A DNA stretch of 64,000 nucleotides from Semisulcospira habei (GCA_036245525.1 BTPG01000005.1:129149799-129213798), one strand, 5' to 3'; positions 1 to 12,505 are shown, counted from the stretch's first letter. Numbers and translations are program-made. Notes: generated by a model from the letters alone, not told the origin.

Positions 1-313
1 GGGGACTCATACCTGAGCATCTGCGCCTCTTGGGTGCTCTTTGTTCCGGTTGGACAGTGAAGGGGTAATGAGAAACACACCAAAATAGGAAAGAAAATGT
101 AGAATACAGATCTAGACCTTGAAGGAATGTTTATCACGAGGGCCGATCATAAATCACCCTGAACGGAACCAGGTCAATAGATCAAGCGATCATATGGTAC
201 ATAATCCTCCCCCAGTCTTTACACCCTGTCTATAATATTCTGAAAAGGACAAAGAAGGCTTCAGGAAAAGGGGTCGCCAGAAAGCTGGAATCTTTCTGTT
301 CCAAGTTCCGTCT

Positions 314-379
314 GCAAGAGACACAGATTCACATTAGCCCCTGCATTCGCAGGGGCGAATGTGAATCTGTGCTTCTTGC
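314..379. repeat. Family A palindrome
   Basis: GCAAGAG...CTTCTTGC hairpin with an AGCCCCTGCATTCGCAGGGG-type centre. Confidence 0.6.
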
Positions 380-506
380 TGTTTGAGATTAGATGGGGTA
401 GTTCCTTAACCCATAACATACAGAGGCTAAATGCTTCAAATCTGTACACTGCCATATGCAAGCTACATTATAGTACTCACAGATAAGGACACAGACCAAT
501 GGCTTT

Positions 507-577
507 AGTTCAAGGGTGGTGCTAGAATAGCTTGGCGCCTAGAGGCGCCAAGCTATTTTGGCACCACCCTTGAACTA
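507..577. repeat. Family B short palindrome
   Basis: TTCAAGGGTGGTGC arm and its mirror around GGCGCCTAGAGGCGCC. Confidence 0.65.
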
Positions 578-1681
578 TTTTAGTCAAACTTATTTCACAC
601 ACTGGTGTATTCCCAATGATAAGGGTTAAACTGTGGTCAGTGTAAGTGTAAGACTCGATCGAACTGGTGTGAAAATGTGTTTTTATTTTTATTTTTTATT
701 ATTATTATTTTTTTTTGGGGGGGAGGGGGGGACTAGAGGTGAAGGGAAGGGTCGATCTTTAACTTGTTTAGTGTGCCTCCTGCGAGATCAACCGCAAAAG
801 CACAAGAGTATTGCCTGAATGTATTAGATCATATGAACAGGTAGTGCCTTATAATGAAACCTGGTACACGAAGAGGCGAAACGTTATACTTTTGCACTAA
901 CCTAGACCTCTTCAGATAAGTCCGTATTTCGAAATAGTCGATTCTCAGGGGTGGATCAGTTACCTGCGGGGTGAGGGGGGGGGGGGGGAATTGCCAACTT
1001 TGGGGGCGTGTGCTTGTTAAGACTCTCACCATTCGCCAAAATATCAAACAACGGGGCGGGGAGGGGGGAGGGGGAGGGGGAGGGGGAGGAGCGGTGGGAT
1101 TCCAACGCCCCAAAAAGGGAATTTGTTATGTCATTTTAAAAAATTGGGGTCTGAGGGGAGGAAAACATGAAACCCCCCCCCCCCCCCCCCCCGATCCGCC
1201 CCTATTTCTAATAATAGTTTGATATAGTCATCTGCTTCTGTAAGTGAAAACCAAGTCTCTCGTTTGAGTCTCGGGTATGGTGCCAGTGAACATGATTAAT
1301 GCAGTGTATAACATTGAGAGGAAATACTGAAAGAGCAACACGTCGTGAGCCTTTACAAATAAGCTTCTCTTTGCTCACTCTGCATTGACATGCTTTGTCA
1401 TTTCTGTCAATGCCACGCACGAAGCTTTGGTTCCATATCACCTTACAAGCAGGCCGAATGCCCAATGATCTTTACAGGTCTACAGACGTACATTGCGCCA
1501 GAAAGACGCATATATCTTTAGGAGCCCCCGCAGATTAAAAAAACTATTGAGGACCTATGCTTTGTTGAGATGGCTGATTTTCTCCAAATGTGTTTTAAAA
1601 CAGGGCTGCAAACAAGACTGAATGTGACACATACATATAAATGACACTCCTGAAAAAAGTTGTAAAAACTTACTTTGCATT

Positions 1682-1747
1682 GCAAGAGGCATAGATTTTC
1701 ATGAGCCCCGCAATCCGCGGGGACTCATGAACATCTATGCCTCTTGT
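1682..1747. repeat. Family A palindrome
   Basis: GCAAGAGGCATAGATTTTC paired with the mirrored end ...ATCTATGCCTCTTG; centre CCCCGCAATCCGCGGGG. Confidence 0.7.
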
Positions 1748-3413
1748 TGACACAATTTATATATGTAATCAGCCCTAGGGGTTATTGCCAAATTCAGTCA
1801 GACTATGGCGTTGAGGGTTCTGTTGTGACATGAATATGGGGATCACGTGTTGTTCAAGGCAAAACGCTGGGGAGGTGTGTTTTCCCATAGAATTAACCTG
1901 ATCTTATAGATATCTGCGTACAGTGCGACATTCATTTCTTGAAGGGGAGTGGATACCTAATCTGCCGTAAAACGACAAAAGGCCGTGGTGTACGGATTTT
2001 GATATACCACTCTCAGTCGTGGTACATGGTTTTGCAATACCACTTTCGGCTGCGGTGTATATATTTCATAATACCTTTTTACCACCCACATTGGAAAGTG
2101 GTAAACAGATCCATATCATAATTTGTACCCTTCTTGTCAGGGGTTTAAGTATGTATATATCCTTATTTGTCAGCATGTACCATTCTTTTACCGCTCTCGA
2201 TTTTTATTGCACAGTCATCAAAGGGGACGCCCTCGTTATGTTTCGCTGAAAAAAAGAAATGTAGTGTTTTGTTTATGGATGCTTGTGTTGTTATCACTAA
2301 TACTGTAGGCCATCAAACATATGATTGAAGCTATATCTGTGTCTCTTTCTACAAAACCTTCGCGAGATACCTATCTGAAGACTAATAATATGTAAAGATA
2401 TGGGTTCTTCTATGTCACGACTTACGCACAGTAGAAAAAGACTTACCACTTGTTCATCCACATATTCACACAATCAGCCCCATTTACGTTGGTGATGATC
2501 CCAAGGAGAAGACCCTGGGGAGTCAGCCTTCGATTGTCAACGGACATGAAAATCAGTCTGTCCATGATCAGTTATTCACGTCAATGCGATCGTGACCGTC
2601 AAAAAACCCCAGGAAAATCACGCTAGCGTAACCCACAGTCAAAGGAAGATCTAACAAGATGGGATGAACCATAACCCACAAAGTCCCTTCTACATGAGAG
2701 CTGTCCTCGCTGTCAATGGTCTCTACCTTTTGTATTTGACCTGATTATGATGTTGAAAAAGTCTCGCAGATCTGCCAATGCGTCACTGAGATCTATAAGA
2801 GGCGCAGGACATACGCGTCATTGATTTGTCAAATGTCATTTGTCATGACGTAAGTTTTAGTTTTTACGTAATTTTATATTTTACGTGATATGAGTTTCAC
2901 TTTCGCTTCATAGGCTTGAGAAAATGGTGACAAAACTAGAACTTCACCATACAATTTCAGTCTTGCTATAATTTGTGTGAAAGCAGGTTGACTTTACCTA
3001 GCTACATGATATACTTCAATGCCTGTCTTACAAGCTGTCCTGTAAACAAACAACATAACAGGAAAATAAACATAGCATGCAAATAATAACAATAATAAGA
3101 ATAAGAAGGAGAAGAAGAAAAACTAAGGAAAAAAAAACCCAACACAATAGGTGAATCAATGAAAGGGGGGGGGGGGGGGATCGTATTGGAGAAGTAGTAA
3201 CTGCCACCAACACAAAAAGTAAGGAAAATAAATGAGTGCATAGCATTAATATTATACTCAGCTAAGACAGTGTCAAAGAATCAGCAGCATCAAGAGCATA
3301 TAGCGACACCGACAAGACAAAGGATTACCAGTCTACAAATGTAAGGAGAAAGAGAAAATACTTGACGTTCACGTGTTATCAACAACAATACTCTGATATG
3401 GCAAACTGTGAAG

Positions 3414-4157
3414 TCAGGCTGAATAGAAGTGCGTGTGCAAAGCTTGTTTAAAATGGGTTTTACCTGAACATGATTTAATGGTCAAAGGCAATGAGTTCCA
3501 GACAAAACTGCCCGAAAATAGAAGGCTTGACTTGTAGAGATCTATCCTGGGTCGGGGTAAATGAAGCAAGCCATGTCTCGTGTGTAGCTGATGCCTAGGG
3601 CTGAAGTTAAATAGCGTGCACAGATATTCGGGGACTTGATAATGAGATATTTTGTGCATGAGGACGCATTTGTTAAATTTGAGTTGTTCCTTCAGTGGAA
3701 GCAGGCCAAGAGATTTTATTTTTTCGTCTGTGGAAGTAGGGTTTGGAATAATTATTTTAACTGAACGACGATATAGCGAGTTGATTTTTTTAATATGACG
3801 TTCGCTGCATTCGTCCCACAAAGAGGACGCATAGTCACAGAGGCTCTTAATGTGTGCGTGAAAGAACAATGTACAGCACTTTGTACTAAGCATATGTCTA
3901 AGTTTAGAGAGCAGAAATACATTCCTGGACAAGGTTTTGCACAAACTGTCGATATGCGACGACCAATTGAGCTGGTCGTCAAGTACAACTACCAGTAGGC
4001 GGTGCTTGGATACCTGTTGGATAGGTTTATCGCCAAAGTGAAAGTATCAAAGGGGCAGGATGTAGCTGATGCTTTTGGCGGGTTGTTATCAACATGCTTT
4101 TGGTTTTAGAAGTACTGAGTAGCATGCGATTATGCGTACACCAATCTAACACTTCAT

Positions 4158-4160
<3 letters not shown>
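3414..4160 (-). pseudogene. 3' remnant of a non-LTR retrotransposon RT
   Basis: Minus-strand frames 4160-4027 (SKTKSMLITTRQKHQL) and 3944-3414 (DYASSLWDECSERHIKKIN... FVWNSLP), linked by a third frame in between, together match the thumb and C-terminal part of a LINE reverse transcriptase. They are clearly related to the copy at 24.7 kb. The fragment stops at its 5' side exactly at a (GA)n tract. The catalytic domain is absent. Confidence 0.75.

Positions 4161-4209
<49 letters not shown>
4159..4209. repeat. (GA)n microsatellite at a LINE breakpoint
   Basis: Pure GA run; the LINE remnant on the minus strand starts exactly at its edge. Confidence 0.85.
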
Positions 4210-4212
<3 letters not shown>

Positions 4213-5023
4213 CGTCATATTTAGAGTATTATGTCAGAGTCTGCATGGTGACGGAGTTGCCTCTTTTACGTCACCGCTACTGTCTGACTTTCTCTAGAAG
4301 TAAAGGGTTTTTTAGTGTTTTAATTCTTTACTGAAAAGAATTAATTTTTACTAAAGAAGTTGAAAGGAAACAAAGCTGGCTAACGAACTCATCCAATGTC
4401 TTTCTCCAAACTAGCTATATGCAAACGTTCAAGTAAATATGACAAAAATTACGGACTCTAATCTGGGTCAACCGACTTCCTATAAACGGTTGTTTATGTC
4501 TTCAAGACATTCAATTGCAATATGCTCGGAGGCTATCTTAGCCACTAACTTAAGAAGTATTTCGCCAAGTTTCAAGCTTGTGTGTACAGAAATATCGGAG
4601 ATTCTCTTGTTTACATACATACGCACACACATACACACATACATACATACGCACATACATTCAGCGAGGTTAGCTTAACTAGACATGACGTAATTTTTAT
4701 CTTGTTACTTCAATTCTTAGAGGTTCAGCCTGCCCGCCTTTGACATCATGGACATTCTATTAAATTCGCCCCACCGCGACCCGTCCTAAAAAGTCCCTTC
4801 TATAAATAGAAGGGACTTTAAAATGCAATAGTGAATTGGAAACTGAGTTTACCTTCCAACTGTATGGAGTGCCTTCCTGTTCCATATGGTGACATGACAT
4901 TATTCTAACATACTGCACTTCGCCTATAACAGGGTTGGATATAAAGTGACAATAGTCGGATATAACAACACTTTAACCCTTTTCATTCTGATAATCCATT
5001 GCTAGAAATAAATTTGACTGATA

Positions 5024-5093
5024 GTTCAAAGGCTGGTGCCAAAATAGCTTGGCGCCTGAGGCGCCAAGTTATTCTGGCTCCAGCCTTGAACTA
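5024..5093. repeat. Family B short palindrome
   Basis: GTTCAAAGGCTGGTGCC arm mirrored; centre GGCGCCTGAGGCGCC. Confidence 0.65.
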
Positions 5094-5400
5094 AAACAGT
5101 TGATCTATCTCCCAATCTGTAATGTAGCCTTCATAGGACAATAAGCAAAATTTTACAAAAATAAAAAATCAGCCTGAGGATATATCGGGTTAACAAAGGT
5201 CCCAAACACACTTTTCCTATGTAAATTACTTCGCTTGTAACAAACTTCGGATATAACCACAAGAAACCCTCCCACCCCCTCCCCCCTCCCCCCTCCCTCC
5301 CGGGCGATTTGTTATATTATTATAAGTTTACTGTGTATTTCTTTTCTCGCTCGGCTGGAACGAGAGCTGTCCGTGTTATGTCCCATTCCACAGTAAACAG

Positions 5401-5512
5401 GTATAAAGGTGACTGCCAAGCTTGAAAAATGCAGAGAATAACCCAACAAAGAAAGAAACACGCTTAGAAAAGGCAATTACAACACGATTCAGTAACATTT
5501 CGGGTAAACCCT
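5401..5512 (+). repeat. Family F dispersed repeat
   Basis: GGTGACTGCCAAGC, AACACGCTTAGAAAAGGCAA and ATTTCGGGTAAACC match copies at 16729, 19231, 29811 and 36137. Confidence 0.55.
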
Positions 5513-5794
5513 TTTTTTTTTTCAAAATAGACAAACAACCAAGTATACAACACGCCACTTATCAGTCCTGTCAATGTGCAAGAACTTGAGCTAAGTGGCA
5601 ACTGAAGGATATGACGAAACAAAAGACGAAGAACAAAAGTGAGTAGTCAAAGGAGTAACATAAAAGTGACGTCAAGTCAAAAGCGTCAAAAAGACCGACC
5701 TCATAAGAGGAAGAGAAAATAAACAGTAAACAGGTGTTTGAAACCCTGCGGATGACCTGCAGTAGAAGGCGACTGCTTTATCCCGGTACGCAAA

Positions 5795-5886
5795 TGGTCG
5801 TCGGGCCGACGTCGGCCGCAGTGGGCCCGCGCACAGCCGTGCGCGGGCCCACTGCGGCCGACGCCGGCCCGACGACCTTTTTGCAA
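5795..5886. repeat. Family D GC-rich palindrome
   Basis: GGTCGTCGGGCCGACG arm, GTGCGCGGGCCCACTGCGGC inner stem; nearly perfect 92-bp hairpin. Confidence 0.7.
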
Positions 5887-6532
5887 GAGAAGGCACCTCC
5901 CTAAGTACAGATCGATCATCCTTGCTGTAGTCTAGAGCACTATCACCTAACTTATGAATTAATCTGAATCACGCAGCCAGCATGGGGGGTGACTTCATCT
6001 TCACTGAACGTAATTAACGAAGGGTATAACGTTAACCCCTTCGGTGCCAGAGACTTAAACTGATCATGTTGTGTGTGTAGTACATGTCTTTTAAAAGCGT
6101 GTTTTCCTTCTTTGTTCGGCATTTCCTTGTTACATTGTACGCGCTTGCCGGTCACATTTTTTTTTCTAAATCTGGATTCGGGTGTTTAGTTCTAAAAACA
6201 GCGCAGAATGACAGCTAACTAGCCTTGTTCGTCTCAGTGAGGCATATGGAATTGAATGCGGGGGCTCATGAGGATCTACGCCTCTTCAGTGCTTGTGGGT
6301 GTTACTCACAGTCTCTGCCAGCATAGAAAGTGATGATTACAGCGCGACTGTAAACTGATAGAGCTGAGTAACCATGGACATAGACGGAAAAAGCAGAAGT
6401 ATGCAGAATATTGTGGACATACCTTGAACCTGAGCAGGAGTATAGGACACCATGCATGACGTTTTGTGTCTACTTTTAATACAGTAACAGATCTTGACTC
6501 CTCTGCCGAGAAAACGTGAACACATTCCATCT

Positions 6533-6601
6533 ACAAGAGACATAGATCTTTACATGAGCCCCCCGCAATTGCGGGCGCACATGAAGATCAATGCCTCTTG
6601 T
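6533..6601. repeat. Family A palindrome
   Basis: CAAGAGACATAGATC...CCCGCAATTGCGGG...GATCAATGCCTCTTG; a half copy lies upstream at 6257-6287. Confidence 0.65.
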
Positions 6602-7352
6602 TGAAAATATACATGTTCCTTGGACGATTACGGCTCTTTGGTGTTACAATCTGCGTCGAGTGCACCGGCTTTCAGTTAAGGGCTTACTCAAGTCATGTAT
6701 CACAGATGTTTAAAATTAAGTCGTCACAAACCTGAACACACTTTCCTTACAGGTTTTCAAAGCCGGTCAGAGACTGTCAGTGCTATAAAGATGCGTATCC
6801 AGCATAGCGCAGAAACAAGCACAACACCAACTGAAGAACATTTGAGAAGGAATAAACGGGTGCATGAACAAAAGAAAAACAGAAATGTAAGCCGGGCCCA
6901 AGGAAACGATGAGACACTGAAAAATCCACCCTGTGGTCGGAGCTGATCAGGATGGCCTTGGATGTAAAAGGTAGTTACCAACCCCTACCCCCCCCCCCCA
7001 CCCCCACCCTCTCTCTCTCTCTCTCTCTCTCTCTGAGACACGAACAAAGGGATCGCCACTTTTCGTCCACGATTAGCACTACAACACAGCAGGTGATAAA
7101 ACATGAGCTGTTCTGTGATTTGGACCTACGGCGTCAAGCCATAAGGTCCAAAATCACAGAGCAACACACACAATACGTTCCGTAATACAACACTGACGGA
7201 CGAGAAATTGGCTCACGATTTATGAGGGTCATTTATGGGACTGCTTCACTGTGCGTGCTAAAGAGAACATTTTCTTCCAAGAACTAAAATGCAGAGTTAA
7301 CCCAGGGCGGAACAACTCAGGATGAGGATTCAATTAAAGCCTATCACTGGCG

Positions 7353-7416
7353 GCAAGAGGCGCAAATTCTCATGAGGCCCTGTGACTGCGGGGGCTCGTG
7401 AGAATCTATGCCTCTT
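7353..7416. repeat. Family A palindrome
   Basis: GCAAGAGGCGCAAATTC with mirrored GAATCTATGCCTCTT; diverged centre. Confidence 0.6.
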
Positions 7417-7541
7417 ATAGACTATTCTGTCGTGTTCGCCAAGAGTCAGTAAAAGCACATAATGGAATTTCCGGCTAGGACATGCGAAATGGAAGGCAAC
7501 AGAGTTTTTTTCGCCTTGATGTATTCTATTGTTTAAAACAG

Positions 7542-7792
7542 TTAACCCCTTCACTGCCGAGAACAAACAAAAGTTACCCAACTGCAAGAGGCATGGATCC
7601 TCATGAGCCCCCGCAATTTCGGGGCTTATGAGGATCTATGCCTCTTGCTGGCTCGCTAGCGCTATTTTGTATTTTTGTTCCTTAGACGAATGGACTTTTA
7701 AAAATGTATTTATTTTTTTTAAGTTTTGTGTTGAATTAACGAAGATTTCAGAAACGCGATCGATCTGCGCCCACCGGCAGGGAAGGGGTTAA
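7542..7792 (-). mobile_element. Family A hairpin MITE, TTAA-flanked
   Basis: TTAACCCCTTCACTGCC at the left and GGCAGGGAAGGGGTTAA at the right. The central palindrome (7584-7649) has the family core CATGAGCCCCCGC. TTAA sites followed by CCC are typical of piggyBac-type transposition; no transposase is encoded. Confidence 0.7.
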
Positions 7793-8038
7793 CGTTTTGC
7801 TCATCCAAAAACATTTCCTTGAATAAGGTGAAAACCCGACTATAAATTAGCCCTACATAACTCTGCAAATACAGTTACATTGTTCGCTGTACGCGTAACA
7901 GGCAGGTTCGACTGACAACTTTGATCGATCTTTCTGTAATCACCCTGGCCCTTTACGCATGCAGCCAGCGAGACCTGAAACAGTACCGCTGGCTGTGTGC
8001 AGAAACGGGTTTAACCCCTTGACTCCCACGATCCAACT

Positions 8039-8091
8039 GCAAGAGGCATAGATGGTCATTGCGGGGGCTCATGAGGATCTATGCCTCTTGC
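8039..8091. repeat. Family A palindrome with shortened centre
   Basis: GCAAGAGGCATAGAT and ATCTATGCCTCTTGC arms; the left half of the inner stem is missing. Confidence 0.6.
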
Positions 8092-8640
8092 TGAAACTAT
8101 TTTCAGCGCATGTTCCAGGGAACATTCAAAGATCAAGGGAACACTCTAATTGTAACAACAAAGCCCACTTCAGTTGTCATAACGCCGGATGCACCACAAA
8201 TCTGATTCAACAACGCTTTGTCAGGGCTCACTATAAAATATTCCGCTCACAGCAAACTCCGAATGTTACCACAGGAAAACGGGGCAATTTTATACCCGAC
8301 ACAAAGTTAGTGCTTTGCACAAGCGACCATGCTACCGGCACCAAAAATAAAGCGCTCAAAAGTTTCTGAATTAGCTGAGCATCACTAAATTCTGTCTACT
8401 CTTTAATTAATCTTAACACTTAGAGACACATAGTTCAGTTCGAAGATACGTTTCAGCAGTCTGTCCTGTGAAGGAAAATACAGTAATTTTACAAAATGTC
8501 TTTTGTGTTTCCAGGGACGACAGCGGTCGCACGAACCCTGTTTTCTTGTTTGTTATGTATCTTTTTTTTCTGTACCTCTATTTATTTCCATCATTGCAAT
8601 AATACATAAACATTATTCGAACACTTTTTTGGGTTTTTCA

Positions 8641-8720
8641 CGCTTTGGATGTCGGTAGCGGTTTTAGTCGCGATGATTCCTCATGAGGAATCATCGCGAC
8701 TAAAACGTTACCGACAGACA
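8641..8720. mobile_element. Family C hairpin
   Basis: GTCGGTAGCGGTTTTAGTCG with its mirror around ATTCCTCATGAGGAAT; no clear TTAA ends. Confidence 0.6.
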
Positions 8721-8900
8721 AAAGGTTCAACTCAACGTGGCCTCTTCGGGACAGTTGTATACGCAGATTGCAGACACATATTTGTATGCTAGTCTGTGAT
8801 TATGAATCTTACGGCCTGGGGTGGCTAGGTTAACCCATTTAATCCCACGGCCGCATTTCCCAAATTTTGAAAGCGTTACCTTTACGACTATGTACCAGTC

Positions 8901-9014
8901 GCAGGAGATGGTTTGACCACGTTAATTCAAGGATAGTGCCAGAATAGCTTGGCGCCTAAAGGCGCCAAGCTAATCTGGCACTACCCTCGAATTATCATGG
9001 TAAATCCATCACCT
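8901..9014. repeat. Family B long palindrome
   Basis: CAGGAGATGG ... CCATCACCTG outer arms and GGCGCCTAAAGGCGCC centre. Confidence 0.7.
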
Positions 9015-9576
9015 GAAGTCGCTCCTCGGGGCTGAATAGGTTAAAATCCAGGTCGAGCACACATTTTATGAAGGTCATATAATTAGCATACAACGGCAGT
9101 TCATGACGTGTTTCACACTTAAAGGGACTTTGCACACACGTAACACTCACCTCCAACGGAGTTGTTTTTTTTTTTCTTCCCTCTACTCCTCTAGATGTCA
9201 CCGTTGCTACAGACGCAGCATTTCCGCGGCGTCCATAAGGGTCTATCGTATCATCACTGCCGTTCACTATATGTAGCTGTAGTTGCTGTGCTAGTATCCG
9301 TATCAGTGGTGTGATGTCAGTGTCTACTCTCTTTTAGTCGTGGAGAATAAAGTGGGTACAATCACGATGTCTCCCTGTGTTTTACCTGCATGCAGAATAA
9401 AGTGAATGATTACAATCTTAACTAATCTTTTACCTGTACAGGAAAGAAAGCGAATACAGTCGACATCGCTTATAGCGAGGGTCGGAAACAACAAAAGTCG
9501 GATATAACAACGCTTTCAGAGGTCCGGATCCTACATTTTGAATATGACCCATTTAGTTCCAACGCCCTACCCGAAC

Positions 9577-9696
9577 AGGAGATGGCTCGACCATGATAAT
9601 TCAAGGGAAGTGCCAGATTAGCTTGGCGCGTGAAGGCAACCAAAGCTAATCTGGCACTACCCTTGAATTATCATGGTCGAGCTAGCCATCTCCTGC
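9577..9696. repeat. Family B long palindrome
   Basis: CAGGAGATGGCTCGACCATG and its mirror; the inner tip is damaged (GGCGCGTGAAGGCAACC). Confidence 0.7.
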
Positions 9697-9990
9697 AAAT
9701 GGTACATGGCCGTCAGGTGACGACTCCAGAATTCGGTAAAATGCGGGCGTAGGGATGAGGTTCTCCGCTTCTAGTAAACCGCAGGTATAACAAACAAAAT
9801 GTGCGGGATCCCCTGGCGTTGTTTTATAAGTTTTTATAAGTTTTATATAAGTTTATAAGTTTTATAAGTCCAACGTATGATAATTATATCTTTGTTTGAT
9901 TTGATAGTCGCACGCTAAGCACAAAATAACATCCTCGCTTTAAATAGCATCTGCAGGCGATATTAACGCATTCAGCCCTGACACACTACA

Positions 9991-10106
9991 GCAGGAGATG
10001 GGTCGACCATGATAATTCAAGGGTAGTGCCATATTAGCTTGGCGCCTGTCGGCGCCAAGCTAATCTGGCACTACCCTTGAATTTTCATGGTCGATCCATC
10101 TCCTGC
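9991..10106. repeat. Family B long palindrome
   Basis: GCAGGAGATGGGTCGACC to CCATCTCCTGC; core GGCGCCTGTCGGCGCC. Confidence 0.72.
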
Positions 10107-10192
10107 AACAGGTGCATAGTCGTTAGATGACGCCTCCAAAATTTGGGGGGAAATACGTGCGTCTGGCTGAATGAGTTCATGAGCAAGAGGCA

Positions 10193-10232
10193 TAGAGTCT
10201 CATGAGTCCCTGCGGCAGTCTATGCCTCTGGC
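10193..10232. repeat. Short family A palindrome
   Basis: CAAGAGGCATAGA and TCTATGCCTCTGG arms around a reduced 14-base centre. Confidence 0.5.
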
Positions 10233-10295
10233 TGTCAGTCAAGGACTGGATTCAAGTACATCGTCAGAGCCTGAGGTAAGCTGCCCTGATTTGAC

Positions 10296-10378
10296 AAAAG
10301 CCAGTAAGTCCACTCTTGAGAAATGCGAGATCTTCATTGCATAACAATGCAAATCTCGCTTTTGTCAGAAGTGGACAG
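10296..10378. repeat. Palindrome with AAGTCCACTTTT-type arms
   Basis: Resembles 21256-21345: both have GTAAGTCCA at one end, TTGCAT/ATGCAA near the centre and GTGGAC or TGGACTTAC at the other. Confidence 0.5.
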
Positions 10379-10437
10379 GCTTGCTTTTGCCATCTAGCAG
10401 CAGTATGCATCCGCGGTTAACTCTGGGAAAGCAACTA

Positions 10438-10530
10438 TTAACCCTTTGGGTGTCGGTAGCGGTTTTACTCGCGATGATTCCCGGCAGGAATCATCGCCAC
10501 TAAAACAGCTACCGACATCCAAAGGGTTAA
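10438..10530 (+). mobile_element. Family C hairpin MITE, 93 bp, TTAA-flanked
   Basis: TTAACCCTTTGGGTGTCGG to CCGACATCCAAAGGGTTAA; centre GCGATGATTCCCGGCAGGAA. The right TTAA is also the left TTAA of a family A end (CCCCTTCACTGCC). Confidence 0.72.
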
Positions 10531-10619
10531 CCCCTTCACTGCCAGTGGACGCAGACTGCATTTTTGAAATCATCGTAAACTCAACGTCAAAAGATCCCCG
10601 GCCGTCAAATGAAGGTGGA

Positions 10620-11200
10620 TCATAATAATAATAATAATAATAATAATAATTACGGTATTTATAATGCGCTCATATTATAATAATTATAACTCTAAGCGCG
10701 CACTCACAACTCGCGCACGCATGCGCACGCTTTAGACAACGACTCACGTACCACAAATAGTGAAATACATTACGACAGTCTGCTTAGGGTGGGGAGTGTG
10801 GTGGTATAGTGCTAGAACTGTTGAAAGAGGTGAGTTTTGAGGGCGGACTGGAAGGAGGAGAGAGAGTGTTTCTGACGGAGAGAGAGTGGGAGAGTGTTTC
10901 AGGTGGATGGACCGTATACTGAGAAGGAGCGGGGGCCGAAAGTGCTGAGTTTGGTGCGGGGGATGTGGAGGCGGAGAGGGTCGGAGGCGGAGTGGAGGGA
11001 TCGGGGAGGAGTGTAGGGGTGAAGTAAGTTTGAGAGATAGTCGGGAGCGCAGTTGTTCAGGGATTTGTAGCAGAGAGACAGAATCTTGTATTGGATGCGT
11101 TGGGGGATGGGGAGCCAGTGAAGGAGTTTGAGCAGGGAGTGATGTGGTCGGATTTTTTTCTTTCTGAGGACGAGGCGGGCAGCATGCACGGAGTGGTTTC
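10620..11200 (-). pseudogene. 3' remnant of a CR1/Rex1-like non-LTR RT
   Basis: On the minus strand, LLKLLHWLPIPQRIQYKILSL and CAPDYLSNLL are typical of the extreme C-terminal part of LINE reverse transcriptases. The end of the coding region (WNTLPLS-type) is in another frame, so it is broken. It ends in an ATA/TTA repeat tail near 10620-10650. Confidence 0.7.
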
Positions 11201-11201
11201 A

Positions 11202-11267
11202 GCAAGAGGCATAAATCCTCATGAGCCCCCGCAACTGCGGGAGCTCATGAGGATCTAGAACTCTTAC
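11202..11267. repeat. Family A palindrome
   Basis: GCAAGAGGCATAAATCC with mirrored end; centre CCCGCAACTGCGGG; next to the LINE remnant. Confidence 0.65.
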
Positions 11268-12154
11268 AGCTGGGTGGTGTTTATTTTATTTTATTGTATT
11301 TTATTTTATTTGTTTGCACTGAAAGGATTAGTGCACACGCTATGTATGTCTCTGGCGTCTTTTCCTTCGAACAGGTCAGGAGTGTTGCAACTGTGCCACG
11401 TTAGTTTGACAGACAAGCACCACTGCAGTAAAAGTCTTGATGATGCACACTTCTTCCTAAGCACACGCTATGTATGTCTCTGGCGTCTTTTCCTTCGAAC
11501 AGGTCAGGAGTGCTGCGACTGTGCCACGCCAATAGTTTGACAGACAAGCACCACTGCAGTAAAAGCCTTGATAATGCACACTTCTTCCTAAGCAGTCATT
11601 CCATAAACTATTTCGTGGTAAACTGCTGTCAGAGCAGGCACTGGCTACTGGAGGCACCAACACGAGTGCCAAGTCAAAGCGAATGTCATCATTAGAATGA
11701 TTTACAGGTCGCAGGTGACAATCGATAGCCCGGCAACGGCCAAGGGGCTAGACTTGTGGCGATTTCATGCCAAATTTACAAATGCTAAGTAGGTAATGGT
11801 AAGTATAGATCACCCATGACACATAATGCCTAAACTGATGCACAAAGATAAATTCGGGGGGAAAAAGTGCTGTCAAAAGAAAAACATGCTTATAAACAAA
11901 GATGAAACCGCAAATAGTCACTTCATTTCCGTGTATTTAGGAGACGTTTTTTCCCCACAGTAGTCGCAAATCCCAATTCAGAAAGCGACAAGCTATCTCA
12001 GCCGGGCTGGTTCAGGGTTGATAACGCTGTCATAAACGTTGTGCCAACCCGGAAGAGAACTGTCCAGCGTGTGTTAAAGTCGTCTTAACTCATTCAGCTC
12101 GACAGCAGTATTTCCCAAATTTCGGAGGCGTCATCTAATGACGATGCACCAGTT

Positions 12155-12270
12155 GCAGGAGACGGATCGACCTTGATAATTCAAGGTCAGTGGCAGATTA
12201 GCTTGGCGCCGACAGGCGCCAAGCTAATATGGCACTACCCTTGAATTATCATGGTCGACCCATCTCCTGC
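12155..12270. repeat. Family B long palindrome
   Basis: GCAGGAGACGGATCGACC to CCATCTCCTGC; core GGCGCCGACAGGCGCC; preceded by CATTCAGCTCGACAGC. Confidence 0.72.
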
Positions 12271-12466
12271 TGTAGTGCGCTAGGGCTGAGTGGGATAATC
12301 TGGCAAAGTTCGCTGTTGCACAAGCCTCACAGGACAAAAGTTCACTCGTCAGACTAGTACCAGTAGCTCCATATTGTTTCATAACTGAAAGAGGCAAAAG
12401 AAATTCGACATTTCTGAAGTGTTTCCGATGATCCCCACCACCCCCCCCCCCCCAAAAAAAAAAAAA

Positions 12467-12468
12467 AA

Positions 12469-12503
<35 letters not shown>

Positions 12504-12505
12504 AA
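12467..12505. repeat. (TAAA)n microsatellite
   Basis: Follows a C run and an A run at 12443-12466. Confidence 0.8.

Larger units (their letters stand above)
1..3413. other. Non-coding repeat mosaic
   Basis: Apart from the listed palindromes it holds G-rich tracts (715-730, 977-988, 1055-1090), a C run (1174-1192) and A/T-rich sequence. No frame looks coding. Confidence 0.6.
4220..10600. other. Non-coding repeat mosaic
   Basis: Holds CATA repeats (4610-4660), a C-rich tract (5268-5300), CT run (7009-7034) and the MITEs listed. Between them I see no gene; frames are short and unlike proteins. Confidence 0.6.
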
